Positions 10,210 through 21,497 of a stretch of 64,000 bases of DNA are shown piece by piece. Within the stretch, counting starts at the first letter, position 1; each line of letters opens with the position of its first letter. The notes beneath the pieces are model-generated. The model was not told the DNA's origin. It saw only the letters and a list, made by a program, of their open reading frames with translations, and did no database searches. The position numbers were made by a program, and so were the translations under genes. This DNA is from Lathyrus oleraceus (taxonomy: Eukaryota; Streptophyta; Magnoliopsida; Fabales; Fabaceae), in NCBI RefSeq assembly GCF_024323335.1, contig NC_066579.1:360468665-360532664 (forward strand), read 5' to 3'.

Positions 10210-12270
10210 ACTTACGAAACCATGACTCGGATAGCTGTTTAATTTCTGTATTAATATGATTAAAAGACAGAATGAATCAATTAATTAAACGGGTAATTAA
10301 ATTTGGCGTCATGAGTGTACGAGTTGGATGATTGATGTTGACTATGCTTCGGTACCGACATTAGTATGGTGAAGCAGCGATACATCGATCGTCCATAGGT
10401 TACGCAATTGAGACCGATCAACTTATATATGATATAAGTAATCCTAATGCAAAGTACGACATATGTGATATACTGTTTCTGTTTCGTTCATTCAAACACT
10501 AAATGGTTGTTTTCCTTTGAACGATCAATGGTCATTTGCTTCGGAATCCGACATTAGTATGGGGAAGCAATGACCTGTTGATCAATCATATTGAATCAAC
10601 AATCGAGGTGTGTTTGACGGTCTGAAATTGGCGCATCAGGGTTGGTGACGGCGCAAGGGTTGTGCCGTCAAGGAGTTGTGAATTTAGGGCTTTTTGGAAG
10701 AGGTCTGTAGACTGTTTCCAAGTTCCGTTATTTTGGCCGCGTGACGTTCGTCACGAGCTTGTGACGAGCGTAACAAACTGGCTATGACGGTCGTAACGTG
10801 CCCTGTGACGGTCGTCACACTCACATGGCCTGTGACGGTCGTAACGTGCTTTGTGACGGTCGTCACACTCACATGGCCTGTGACGGTCGTAACATGCCTG
10901 TGACGGTCGTCACACTCACAAGGTCAGAATTCTCGGGGTTTCTGTTTTTGACTACGCAAGGGTTGTGTTGATGCAAAACAACGGAACCCCCGGCTAACTC
11001 TGCGTAGTATGATCGGTCGCCGAAATTTAATTTTGTTTTAATTAATTAAAGGAATTAAAATTAATAACAATAATAATGTGTTTGTTATTATTGCCCTGTT
11101 GTGATCAGTTATGGCCTTAGTCTTCCTTCATTTTGTTTTGGGTTTTTAAATACGACCTGCGTGTCGTGCCTCTCCTTTTGATCTCTTAATGTAACTTCTT
11201 TTCTCATCTCAAACCCTCGTATGTAAAACGAGTTTCTTCTGGAATGTAATGTTATGAAGAAAGAGAAGAAGACAATGTTATGAAGAAAGAGAAGATTTCA
11301 ATATCAAAGGAGGACAACCTTGAAGATCTTGCTTGGAGAAGCTTAGAGAAGAATTCAATATTAAAGGAGGTCAACCTTGAAGATCTTGCTTGGAGAAGCT
11401 TAGATCGTTATTAGGTTAGCTTAGGTTCTCTCATTGGCTTGGGAGAACAATTGCGCTAGGGGCCATAACTGTTTCATTGTGTATGTATGTTGATGCATGT
11501 GTATGTATGTTGATGCATGTGAATATATGTTGATGCATGTGAGAGACGATTTATATGATAAATAAGCCGGTGAGTTCAGGACAATTGCAATTCCCTCAAA
11601 CTAAATATTAAGTTTATGCTTTCCAAGTTTTAGCACTCATCAAGACTAGTATCGGATAATGTAGGTTTCGCCTACGCGAGGTGCATGTTCTATATCAGTA
11701 AGGTGCGATGGGATAAGTGTAATATCCAACTGCTAAAACAATGGGTCAAACTTAACTAAACAAATTATGAGAATATTATATATGTTTTCTTTCCAAGTTT
11801 TAGCACTCATCAAGACTGGTATCGAATAATGTAGGTTTCGCCTACGCGAGGTGCATGTTTTGTATTAGTTAAGGTGCGATGGGATAATTGTAATATCCAA
11901 CTGCTAAAACGATGAGTCAAACTTAATTATAATTTTCTTGTATATGTCTAGAAGCAAGAGTTGGGAATGATCCATATGATGGATTGGAATAAGGAGTTAT
12001 TCACCCAACTGAAATTTTCGAGAGTTGTATGAGATACAATTGGAAGGAGTTCCTACCTAAATAACCTAGTTTTGTGTAATCCGCCTACGCGGACTTAGAA
12101 CGAAGTGAAATATGGATCTCGACCCACTAGAAAATCTTCCAACGGGATTTTCCGAATCAAATGATGAGGGTCATTTGTTTTGAGTAAAATAGTGGGAGCA
12201 TATTTAACTAAAGGCCTAATTAAATATGTCAGTGATACTTATATTTTCATTAATCCTTGTGTAGATTACC
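10210..12270 (+). other. W 5' leader, about 2 kb, repeat-rich, non-coding
   Basis: No gene. It holds several internal repeats: the TGACG array at 10741-10920; an 18-bp repeat GTTATGAAGAAAGAGAAG twice near 11250-11300; a repeat of about 50 bp containing CCTTGAAGATCTTGCTTGG twice at 11300-11402; three copies of GTATGTTGATGCATGT-like sequence near 11475-11545; and a duplication of about 165 bp at 11617-11938 containing TTTCGCCTACGCGAGG. The word CGCCTACGCG recurs at 12080 inside a perfect CCGC-CTAC-GCGG hairpin. Such a long leader may carry packaging or dimerisation structure; that is inference. Confidence 0.75.
10741..10920 (+). repeat. TGACGGTCGTCAC palindromic array
   Basis: At least eight blocks of TGACG-NN-CGTCA or the half-broken TGACGGTCGTAAC alternate with spacers such as ACTCACATGGCC. 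Full blocks are perfect inverted repeats able to form small hairpins. TGACG is also the core of as-1-type bZIP sites. The minus-strand ORF here (repeated SVTTVTGHV) is a by-product of the repeat. Confidence 0.85.
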
Positions 12271-13544
12271 ATGACAGCAAACACCTCTAACAACATCTTG
12301 CGATCAATCCTTGATAAGGAAAAATTGTCTGGATAAATTTTCTGGATTGGCACCGAAACCTGAGGATTGTCCTCAAACATGATAAAAAGTTGTATGTCTT
12401 GGAGACACCTGTTCCTGAAGAGGAACCTTCTAGTTCTGCACCTAAGGCAGAAAGAGATGCTTATAAGAAGCATGTCGATGATGCCAATGAAACTGCTTGT
12501 CTCATGCTAGCTACCATGAACTCAGAATTGCAAAAGCAACATGAGAACATGTCAGCGTTCGATATGATCGAACACCTGAAGATGCTCTATCAAGAGCAAG
12601 CAAGGCATGAGAGGTTTGAAGTTTCAAAAGCCCTTTTTCAAAGCAAGTTAGTTGAGGGAGCCCCTGTAGGTCCCCATGTACTCAAGATGATTGGGTATGT
12701 GGAAAACCTTGAGAGATTGGGTTTTCCCCTCGAAAAGGAACTTGCGACTGATTTGATCTTGCAATCGTTGCCAGATAGTTTCAGTCAATTTGTCCTAAAT
12801 TTCAATATGATTGATATGGACAAATCTCTTCCTGAACTGCTCGCCATGTTAAGAACAGTTGAGCAGAATCTGAAGACAAAAGGGAAGTCCATTCTGATGA
12901 TCGGAAATGGAAAGAGACAGAACAAAAGGCCCACCAAGCAGGGTGATAAAGGGAAAGGCAAGGAAGTTGCCAAACCCAAACCCACTGTTGCTGCTTTGAA
13001 GCCTAGTGAAGGCATAGCAAAGGCAGGCACCTGCTTCCATTGCGGTAAGACCGGTCACTGGAAGAGAAACTGCCCAAAGTACCTGGAAGATACGAAGAAT
13101 GGAGTAGAGACTTCAACTTCAGGTATTTTTGTTATTAAAATAAATTTTTTTACTTCTGCATCATGGGTATTAGATACTGGATGCGGTTGTCACATTTGTA
13201 CAAATGTGCAGGGGCTGAAAAGGAGTAGAGATTTGGCAAAAGGTGAAGTTGACCTACGAGTTGGCAATGGAGCAAAGGTTGCTACTTTATCCGTGGGATC
13301 TTATGTATTGACTTTACCTAGTGGTTTTATAATTCAGTTAGAGAACTGTTATTATATACTTGCAATTAGCAGGAATATTATTTCCATTTCTTGTTTGGAC
13401 AAGTTTGGTTTTTCATTTATAATAAAGAACAATTGTTGCTCAATTTATTTGAATGATATATTCTATGCTACTGCACAAATGAGCAATGGGCTATATATCC
13501 TTAATCTCGAAATGCTTATTAATAACATTAATACTAATGGGTGA
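12271..13544 (+). pseudogene. gag: Element W gag-protease (unit 1), frameshifted
   Basis: The authentic start is ATG 12271 (MTANTSNNILRSILDK), shared with the second copy at 19337. A missing G in the run at about 12332 puts TAA in frame at codon 22. From 12390 the gag frame is open for 384 codons: a helical UBN2-like gag domain (NETACLMLATMNSELQKQ, then LQSLPDSFSQF), a basic linker, one zinc knuckle CFHCGKTGHWKRNC near 13030, and the protease active site WVLDTGCGCHIC near 13165-13200. It ends at a stop at 13542, soon after SNGLYILNLE, where the zinc domain of integrase should begin but is deleted. Confidence 0.88.
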
Positions 13545-13860
13545 AACCTAACGAGTTAAAACCAACTAGGTAAGAATATTAAAACTCTTCGATCAGATCG
13601 AGGTGGTGAGTATTTAAGCCTAGAGTTTGATGACCATCTGAAAGAGTGTGGGATCCTATCCCAACTCACTCCTCCTGGAACACTCCAATGGAATGGTGTA
13701 TCTGAGAGAAGAAATCGAACCCTGTTAGACATGGTCCGATCCATGATGAGTCACACCGATCTTCCAAACTCCTTTTGGGGACATGCACTATTGACAGCAG
13801 CTTACACACTTAACCGTGTTCCATCCAAAAGGTTGAGAAGACACCATACGAGATATGGAG
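13545..13860 (+). pseudogene. pol: Element W integrase, internal deletion
   Basis: Only the second half of the integrase core is left: KTLRSDRGGEYLS (second catalytic Asp) at about 13580 and NGVSERRNRTLLD (catalytic Glu) at about 13690, then SFWGHALLTAAYTLN. The HHCC zinc domain and the first catalytic Asp are missing: just about 35 bases separate the protease-side stop from KTLRSD where several hundred would be normal. A one-base frameshift near 13835 follows VPSK. Integration could not be done by this copy. Confidence 0.85.
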
Positions 13861-15403
13861 TGGTAAGAAACCACATATGTCTTACATAAAGATTTGGGGT
13901 TGCGAGGTTTATGTGAAACGACAAATTTCAACTAAGCTTGAGCCCAAATCTGACAAATGCTTATTTGTGGGGTATCCTAAAGAAACAAGAGGGTATTACT
14001 TCTACAATCCTTCTGAGGGCAAAGTGTTTGTCGCTCGAACTGGAGTTTTCCTAGAAAAGGATTTTATTTCCAAAGGAACCAGTGGGAAGAAAGTAGAGCT
14101 TGAAGAAATTCAAGAATCACAAAGCATAGATACACCTATGGAGGAATTAGAGCAGGAAACACAAGAAGTTGTGGAAGAGCAACCTGCTCAAGTAGAACAA
14201 GACCAACGTAGGTCAAGCAGGATACGTCAACTACCTGAGACATATGGATATCTCATAACTGATCAAGGTGATGTATTACTCATGGATCAAGATGAGCCTG
14301 TGACCTACCAAGAGGCCATAACTGGTCCCGAGTCTGAGAAGTGGCTAGAAGCCATGAAATCTGAAATGGATTCCATGTACACAAACCAAGTTTGGACCTT
14401 GGTAGAGCCTCCTGTAGGAGTTAACCCTATAGGATGCGAGTGGGTCTTCAAAAAGAAGACTGACATGGATGGTAAGGTACATACCTATAAGGCAAGACTG
14501 GTTGCAAAAGGATATAAACAAATTCATGGGATTGACTATGATGAAACCTTTTCACCAGTTGCAATGCTTAAATCTGTTCGGATTTTACTTGCTATCGCTG
14601 CATATCATGATTATAAAATATGGCAGATGGATGTCAAAACTGCTTTCCTTAATGGAAATCTTCTTGAGGATGTGTACATGACACAACCTGAAGGATTTGA
14701 CATACCAGAGGAAGCCCAAAAGATATGTAAGTTACAAAGATCAATTTATGGATTGAAGCAAGCTTCCAGAAGCTGGAATCTTCGTTTTGATGAAACAGTA
14801 AAACAATATGGATTCATCAAGAACGAAGATGAGCCTTGTGTCTATAAGAAGGTTAGTGGGAGCATAATCGTTTTCCTGGTATTATATGTAGATGACATAT
14901 TACTCATTGGAAACGATATCCCTACCCTACAACAAGTAAAGTCTTGGTTGGGGAAATGCTTTTCTATGAAGGACCTAGGTGAAGCAGCCTATATATTAGG
15001 AATCAGAATCTATAGAGATAGATCACAAAAACTGCTTGGCCTAAGTCAGAGTACATACATAGACAAAGTGTTGAGACGCTTTAATATGCATGATTCCAAG
15101 AAAGGATTCATACCTATGCAACATGGCCTGTGTCTATCAAAAACACAATCCCCTTTAACTAAGGAAGAAAGGGATCGCATGAATAAGATTGCATATGCAT
15201 CTGCAATAGGATCTATCATGTATGCCATGTTATGTACTCGACCAGATGTCTCGTATGCTTTAAGTGCAACGAGTAGGTACCAATCTGATCCTGGTGATGC
15301 TCACTGGGTAGCTGTCAAGAATATCCTTAAGTATTTAAGAAGGACTAAGGACTCATTCTTGATATATGGAGGAGTTGGCTGTAATTGGATACACCGATGC
15401 TAG
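13861..15403 (+). pseudogene. pol: Element W integrase C-terminus and reverse transcriptase
   Basis: A 508-codon open frame starts within SYIKIWGCEVYVKRQ (integrase C-terminal region), passes through an acidic linker with the RRSSRIR motif, and then the RT domain: WVFKKKTDMDG, RLVAKGYKQIHGIDYDETFSPVA, WQMDVKTAFLNG, SIYGLKQASRSWN and the catalytic LYVDDILLIGND near 14890. The RNase H connection follows (AIGSIMYAMLCTRPDVSYAL). The last codons (GVGCNWIHRC) are out of frame because a few bases are missing near 15368. RT itself looks complete. Confidence 0.9.
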
Positions 15404-15866
15404 CTTCCAGACAGATAAGGATGACTTTAGATCGCAATCTGGTTATGTGTTTTGCTTAAACGGTGGCGCTGTGAGCTGGAAAAGTTCAAAGCAAGATACA
15501 GTTGCTGATTCTACAACCGAGGTCGAGTATATTGCTGCCTCAAGTGTAGCAAAGGAAGCTGTTTGGATCAGAAAGTTCATTAGTGAACTTGGCATAGTTC
15601 CTAGCATTGTGGATCCCATTGGTCTCTACTGTGATAACAATGGTGCTATCGCACAAGCCAAGGAGCCTAGATCTCACCAACGATCCAAACACATACTTAG
15701 GCGTTATCATCTCATTCGAGAGATAATAGATAGAGGAGATGTGAAAATATGCAGAGTACCTACACTTGACAATATTGCTGACCTACTGACAAAGCCTCTT
15801 GCGCAGCAGAAGCATGATGGCCATACTAGATCTATGGGTATTAAAGGTATGCCTGATTGGCTCTAG
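15366..15866 (+). pseudogene. pol: Element W RNase H
   Basis: Continues from the RT after a frameshift at about 15368: EELAVIGYTDASFQTDKDD (first acid), SQSGYVFCLNGGAVSWKSSKQ, STTEVEYIAAS (second acid), GLYCDNNGAIAQAK (third acid), then HILRRYHLIREII and IADLLTKPL. Its stop is followed by only 14 bases before LTR 2, so pol ends the coding region; there is no envelope-like ORF in W. Confidence 0.88.
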
Positions 15867-15870
15867 TGCT

Positions 15871-15880
15871 AGTGGGAGAT
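15871..15880 (+). other. Polypurine tract, W
   Basis: AGTGGGAGAT directly before LTR 2 (TGTTGG). Purine-rich apart from its two T's; it primes plus-strand synthesis in LTR elements. Confidence 0.8.
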
Positions 15881-17261
15881 TGTTGGTGTAAGCCCTAGAG
15901 GCCAATACTTTTGGTACTTGTATCGAATTATTTATTAATAATAAAAGGCTTTTTCTTTATTACGTTTGTTTAATAAAGTCCCTAGAATAGCTAGTCCGTT
16001 TAATGTATTAAGTGTGACTTAATCATGAGAACACATTAAACATAAGGACACTATTCTTAAAGTATCCGTAGTCGAGCTTTATTGTGAAGTGGGATGATAT
16101 TAAAGCATTAAGACTATTATGTATATAGACTGATGATCACATCTCATGGATCATGGATAAGGAGTTATCAAGTCTTAAACATAGGTATGAATATTAAGAG
16201 TAATATTTATACCGGATTGACCCGCTATGAGAATACTATATAGAAAGTTATGAAAAGTGTCATAAGTTATTCTCATGGTGATAATGGTGTATACCACTCT
16301 TCGACCTAAAACCACTATGGACCCTAGATGTAGAGTCGAGTGCTTTATTGCTGATCCAACGTTGTCCGTAACTGGATAACCATAAAGACTGTTGATGGGT
16401 ACTCCACGAAGCATGCTGAGGGACATGAGTGACCTAGATGGAATTTGCCCATCCTGCATAACAGGATAAATGTCTATGGGCCCAATATTGAACTGGACAA
16501 GGATGACACAATCTATGCCTTGTGTTCAATATAGACATAAGGGCAAAAGGGTAATTATACACATAAGTATTATCACAGAAGGAATTGTCAGATCACATGA
16601 CATTTTTGTGTCTTGGGTAGCAGTGATGTGTTGCTAGATACCGCTCACTGTTTATTATGTTAAATGCGTGATTTAATATAATTGTCAACGTCACGAAAAC
16701 CTACAGGGTCACACACAAAGGACGGATTGATGAGAGATAGAGTAACTAAGGAATACCGTAAGGTACGATGCCCTTAAGTGAATTATAGAACATCGTAAGG
16801 TACGGTGTACTTGAGTAGAATACAAAATATGGTAAGGTACCATGGGCTTAAGTGATTTTGGGCATATTATAAGATATGGGCCAAAATACACTTAAGTGGG
16901 CTTTTTAGCTTGAAGCCCACACAAGTGGTTTTATAAATAGAACCCTTGTGCAGAAGCATTCATTGCGGTTGCATTATTTTCGTTTTCTCTCTCTCACACT
17001 CAAAGCCTTCATTCGTACTAGCTAGCACTGAGATTGAAGGAATCCGTTCGTGTGGACTGAGTAGAGACGTTGTCATCGTTCAACGTTCGTGATCGCTCCG
17101 TGGATCTGCATCAAAGGTTTTGATCATCACAAGAGATCTGCACCAAAGGTTTCAACCGTCACAAGAGGTAAATATTCTATCACTGATCATGACCATTCGT
17201 AAGGATCTCTAAAGGAGAAAATTTTAATTTCCGCTGCGTTTTGGACCGCAATTCTCCTTCA
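15881..17261 (+). repeat. Element W LTR 2
   Basis: 1,381 bp, TG...CA, nearly the same as LTR 1 (about 20 differences noticed). It is followed by a spacer base and a second primer site, so it acts as both the 3' LTR of unit 1 and the 5' LTR of a partial unit 2. TATAAATA is at 16932-16939. Confidence 0.95.
16932..16939 (+). promoter_or_regulatory. TATA box, W LTR 2
   Basis: TATAAATA in the same position as in LTR 1. Confidence 0.65.
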
Positions 17262-17262
17262 G

Positions 17263-17275
17263 TGGTATCAGAGCC
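17263..17275 (+). other. Second primer binding site, W unit 2
   Basis: TGGTATCAGAGCC after LTR 2. A primer site after a 3' LTR is abnormal and proves that a second internal region follows. Confidence 0.92.
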
Positions 17276-19336
17276 ACTTACGAAACCATGACTCGGATAG
17301 CTGTTTAATTTCTGTATTAATATGATTAAAAGACAGAATGAATCAATTAATTAAACGGGTAATTAAATTTGGCGTCATGAGTGTATGAGTTGGATGATTG
17401 GTGTTGACTATGCTTCGGTACCGACATTAGTATGGTGAAGCAGCGATACATCAATCGTCCATAGGTTACGCAATTGAGACCGATCAACTTATATATGATA
17501 TAAGTAATCCTAATGCAAAGTACGGTATATGTGATATATTGTTTCTGTTTCGTTCATTCAAACACTAAATGGTTGTTTTCCTTTGAACGATCAATGGTCA
17601 TTTGCTTCGGAATCCGACATTAGTATGGTGAAGCAATGACCTGTTGATCAATCATATTGAATCAACAATCGAGGTGTGTTTGACGGTCTGAAATTGGCGC
17701 ATCAGGGTTGGTGACGGAGCAAGGGTTGTGCCGTCAAGGAGTTGTGAATTTAGGGCTTTTTGGAAGAGGTCTGTAGACTGTTTCCAAGTTCCGTTATTTT
17801 GGCCTCGTGACGTTCGTCACGAGCTTGTGACGAGCGTAACAAACTGGCTATGACGGTCGTAACGTGCCCTGTGACCGTCGTCACACTCACATGGCCTGTG
17901 ACGGTCGTAACGTGCTTTGTGACGGTCGTCACACTCACATGGCCTGTGACGGTCGTAATATGCCTGTGACGGTCGTCACACTCACAAGGTCAGAATTCTC
18001 GGGGTTTCTGTTTTTGACTACGCAAGGGTTGTGTTGATGCAAAACAACGGAACCCCCGGCTAACTCTGCGTAGTATGATCGGTCGCCGAAATTTAATTTT
18101 GTTTTAATTAATTAAAGGAATTAAAATTAATAATAATAATAATGTGTTTGTTATTATTGCCCTGTTGTGATCAGTTATGGCCTTAGTCTTCCTTCATTTT
18201 GTTTTGGGTTTTTAAATACGACCTGCGTGTCGTGACTCTCCTTTTGATCTCTTAATGTAACTTCTTTTCTCATCTCAAACCCTCGTATGTGAAACGAGTT
18301 TCTTCTGGAATGTAATGTTATGAAGAAAGAGAAGAAGACAAGGTTATGAAGAAAGAGAAGATTTCAATATCAAAGGAGGACAACCTTGAAGATCTTGCTT
18401 GGAGAAGCTTAGAGAAGAATTCAATATTAAAGGAGGAAAACCTTGAAGATCTTGCTTGGAGAAGCTTAGATCGTTATTAGGTTAGCTTAGGTTCTCTCAT
18501 TGGCTTGGGAGAACAATTGCGCTAGGGGCCATAACTGTTTCATTGTGTATGTATGTTGATGCATGTGTATGTATGTTGATGCATGTGAATATATGTTGAT
18601 GCATGTGAGAGACGATTTATATGATAAATAAGCCGGTGAGATCAGGACAATTGCAATTCCCTCAAACTAAATATTAAGTTTATGCTTTCCAAGTTTTAGC
18701 ACTCATCAAGACTAGTATCGGATAATGTAGGTTTCGCCTACGCGAGGTGCATGTTCTATATCAGTAAGGTGCGATGGGATAAGTGTAATATCCAACTGCT
18801 AAAACAATGGGTCAAACTTAACTAAACAAATTATGAGAATATTATATATGTTTGCTTTCCATGTTTTAGCACTCATCAAGACTGGTATCGAATAATGTAG
18901 GTTTCGCCTACGCAAGGTGCATGTTTTGTATTAGTTAAGGTGCGATGGGATAATTGTAATATCCAACTGCTAAAACGATGAGTCAAACTTAATTATAATT
19001 TTCTTGTATATGTCTAGAAGCAAGAGTTGGGAATGATCCATATGATGGATTGGAATAAGGAGTTATTCACCCAACTGAAATTTTCGAGAGTTGTATGAGA
19101 TACAATTGGAAGGAGTTCCTACCTAAATAACCTAGTTTTGTGTAATCCGCCTACGCGGACTTAGAACGAAGTGAAATATGGATCTCGACCCACTAGAAAA
19201 TCTTCCAACGGGATTTTCCGAATCAAATGATGAGGGTCATTTGTTTTGAGTAAAATAGTGGGAGCATATTTAACTAAAGGCCTAATTAAATATGTCAGTG
19301 ATACTTATATTTTCATTAATCCTTGTGTAGATTACC
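17276..19336 (+). other. W unit 2 leader (copy of 10210-12270)
   Basis: Non-coding, nearly base-for-base like the unit 1 leader, including the TGACG palindrome array at 17807-17986 (180 bp, as in unit 1) and the duplicated TTTCGCCTACGCGAGG block. Small differences are scattered throughout, similar in density to those between LTR 1 and LTR 2. Confidence 0.9.
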
Positions 19337-19524
19337 ATGACAGCAAACACCTCTAACAACATCTTGCGATCAATCCTTGATAAGGAAAAATTGTCTGGGA
19401 TAAATTTTCTGGATTGGCACCGAAACCTGAGGATTGTCCTCAAACATGATAAAAAGCTGTATGTCTTGGAGACACCTGTTCCTGAAGAGGAACCTTCTAG
19501 TTCTGCACCTAAGGCAGAAAGAGA
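19337..19524 (+). pseudogene. gag: Element W gag (unit 2), truncated after 62 codons
   Basis: ATG 19337 opens a frame without the one-base loss seen in unit 1 (here the run is GGG), so the true gag N-terminus is readable: MTANTSNNILRSILDK, FLDWHRNLRIVLKHDKKLY, EEEPSSSAPKAER. At 19522-19524 the sequence jumps to the LTR. The shared bases AGA at the joint suggest a microhomology event. The ORF runs on about 35 codons into LTR sequence, which is meaningless. Confidence 0.88.
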
Positions 19525-19831
19525 AGCATTCATTGCGGTTGCATTATTTTCGTTTTCTCTCTCTCTCACTCAAAGCCTTCATTCGTACCAGCTAGCACTG
19601 AGATTGAAGGAATTCGTTCGTATGGACTGAGTAGAGACGTTGTCATCGTTCAACGTTCGTGATCGCTCCGTGGATCTGCATCAAAGATTTTGATCGTCAC
19701 AAGAGATCTGCACCAAAGGTTTCAACCGTCACAAGAGGTAAATATTCTATCACTGATCATGACCATTCATAAGGATCTCTAAAGGAGAAAATTTTAATTT
19801 CCGTTGTGTTTTGGACCACAATTCTCCTTCA
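19522..19831 (+). repeat. Element W LTR 3, 5'-truncated (310 bp)
   Basis: Matches LTR 1 positions 9886-10195, exactly the same length, and ends CTCCTTCA followed by the target duplication GTTCC. It lacks U3 and the TATA box and begins about 20 bases after the TATA start position, close to where R should start. It therefore looks like an R-U5 piece with a correct 3' integration end. Confidence 0.92.
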
Positions 19832-19836
19832 GTTCC
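19832..19836. repeat. Target site duplication of W, right copy (GTTCC)
   Basis: Pairs with 8811-8815. The envelope-like frame of X is continuous across the two copies. Confidence 0.9.
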
Positions 19837-21497
19837 AATATCCCCTCCAGCTCTACTTATACTCCTAGTTCTAAGGACGACATGCATCACACTGATCATG
19901 TCATAAGGAACCTTGTCACGAGAATCCTCAATGAGGGACACTCTGTAAAGGGAGTTTCTACTCCTCTATCAAGAAGGGACCCCTCTCCTAAGGTTGGACC
20001 TCACAATGAGAAGGACGAGGATTCCTCTAGGTCTGAAAAGGATATAGCTGCTGAAGGATTATGCTCTTTAGGGCAAACTTTGTCTAGTAAGAAATATGTG
20101 GCATCACCTACTGCCAATGCTTCACAGTCTAAGAAGCATGATTCTACAAATAAGGTGATTGACCTAGAAGATGAGAGTTCAGATGATGAAGATGATAGCT
20201 TGCTTCATCACTTGAAGCCCGGTGTGGCTAAGAGGATGAAGACTAGAAAGGGTAGGTCTGTGGCTGAAATGATGACAGCCAAAACTGCTAAGAAGGCTAC
20301 TGTTGCAGGTCCCTCAAAGTCTTGGAGCAAAGTGGAGGTGAAGAAGAGAAAAGTAAGAGAAAGTTCTGACTCAAATGAAGATGTTGAAGAAGATGTCCCT
20401 GACATCTCTCCTGTCAAGAGGACTACTGTTAGGAAATCCCTTGCAAAAGTTGTTGTTATACACTTGGATAATATTTCCTTCCATCTTGAAGATGGAGCAT
20501 CAAAATGGAAGTTTGTAATCCAAAGACGGGTAGCTGTGGAAAGATAATTGGGCAAGGATGTTGTGGAGGTCAAAGAGGTCATGGACCTTATTAAAATTGC
20601 TGGACTAATGAAAACTGTTGCTGGGTTAGCTCAGTGTTATGAAGGACTGGTGAAAGAATTTGTGGTCAACATCCCTGAGTACATTGCTGAAAAAAACAAC
20701 AAAGAGTTTTGTAAGGTGTTTGCAAGAGGGAAGTGTATCAATTTTTCTCCAACTGTGATCAATAAGTTTCTAGGAAGAGGAACAGAAGGTTCATATTAGA
20801 AGCCACAGACAATGAGGTCTGTAGGGAAATAACTGCAAAACAGGTCAAGGAGTGGCCTAGCAAGAAACATCTCCCTGCTGGAAAGCTAACTGTGAAATAT
20901 GCTATCTTGCAAAAGATAGGGTCAGCAAATTGGGTACCAACCAATCACATCTCTACAATCTCAAATGCCCTTAGAAGGTTCATCTTTGCTGTTGGAACCA
21001 AGCTGAAATTTGATTATGGTAGATTCATGTTTGAACAAATTGTCAAACATGCTTCTACAAATGCAGTGAAGCTGCCCATAGCTTTTCCCTCAATGATTTG
21101 TGGGATAATCCTGAGCCAGTAACCTGGAATTCTGAGCACAAATTATCTTCCTAGTAGAAGAAAACCTCCTCTATCAGTTCATTACAAATTGTTTGAAGGC
21201 AGCCATGTCAATGACATTGTCATGACATCTGCTGTGAAGAAGCCAGCCTCACAAGGTGGTCTTATTGCTGAACTGAAAGAAACTTGTAAGGAGTTGGATA
21301 CTGGGATAAGGGTATAAATAGCCAGGAAGGAAGCTTTGGAGGCTCTGATTGAAAGCTTGGACCAAGCTGGTAGAGATAATGTTGGACAGGCCAAGGAAAC
21401 AGAAGCCCAAACCTCTAGTGAGAGGTCTGAATCTCAAGATGAATCAAGTGGCAGTTCTAGTTCTGAAGCTGATGAAGATGCAAGCTCCTCTGACTAA
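19837..21497 (+). pseudogene. Element X envelope-like ORF, C-terminal part
   Basis: Resumes the ORF broken at 8815: NIPSSSTYTPSSKDD, HVIRNLVTRILNEGH, an acidic stretch (VIDLEDESSDDEDD), and basic nuclear-signal-like runs (KRMKTRKGR, VKKRKVRES). The second half is a conserved globular region (LIKIAGLMKTVAGLAQCYEGLVKEF, then WVPTNHISTISNALRRFIF, VKLPIAFPSMICGIIL), ending in a Ser/Glu-rich tail. Breaks: TAA at 20545, frameshift near 20795, TAA at 21120 and 21315. The globular half resembles the replication- or capsid-like 'putative plant transposon protein' type domains more than a classical membrane envelope. I see no clear transmembrane segment, so the envelope label is by position only. Confidence 0.8.

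Larger units (their letters stand above)
8816..19831 (+). mobile_element. Element W: Ty1/copia retrotransposon with a three-LTR structure
   Basis: Flanked by GTTCC on both sides, so it entered as one unit or gained its odd shape later in place. The order is LTR 8816-10195, internal with gag-pol 10196-15880, LTR 15881-17261, second internal copy 17262-19524 (leader and first 62 gag codons only), and LTR fragment 19522-19831. Pol order (integrase before RT) shows copia. I cannot fix the lineage with confidence. Pol carries a deletion and two frameshifts, and gag is broken in both copies, so no autonomous unit remains. By eye the first two LTRs differ at about 20 places in 1,380 bp. Confidence 0.93.

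Noticed and set aside
10684..10872. Minus-strand ORF with SVTTVTGHV repeats (also 17750-17938)
   Set aside because: Product of the TGACG palindrome array in W's leader.
20208..20582. 124-codon minus-strand ORF
   Set aside because: Antisense shadow of the lysine- and acid-rich envelope-like ORF of X.
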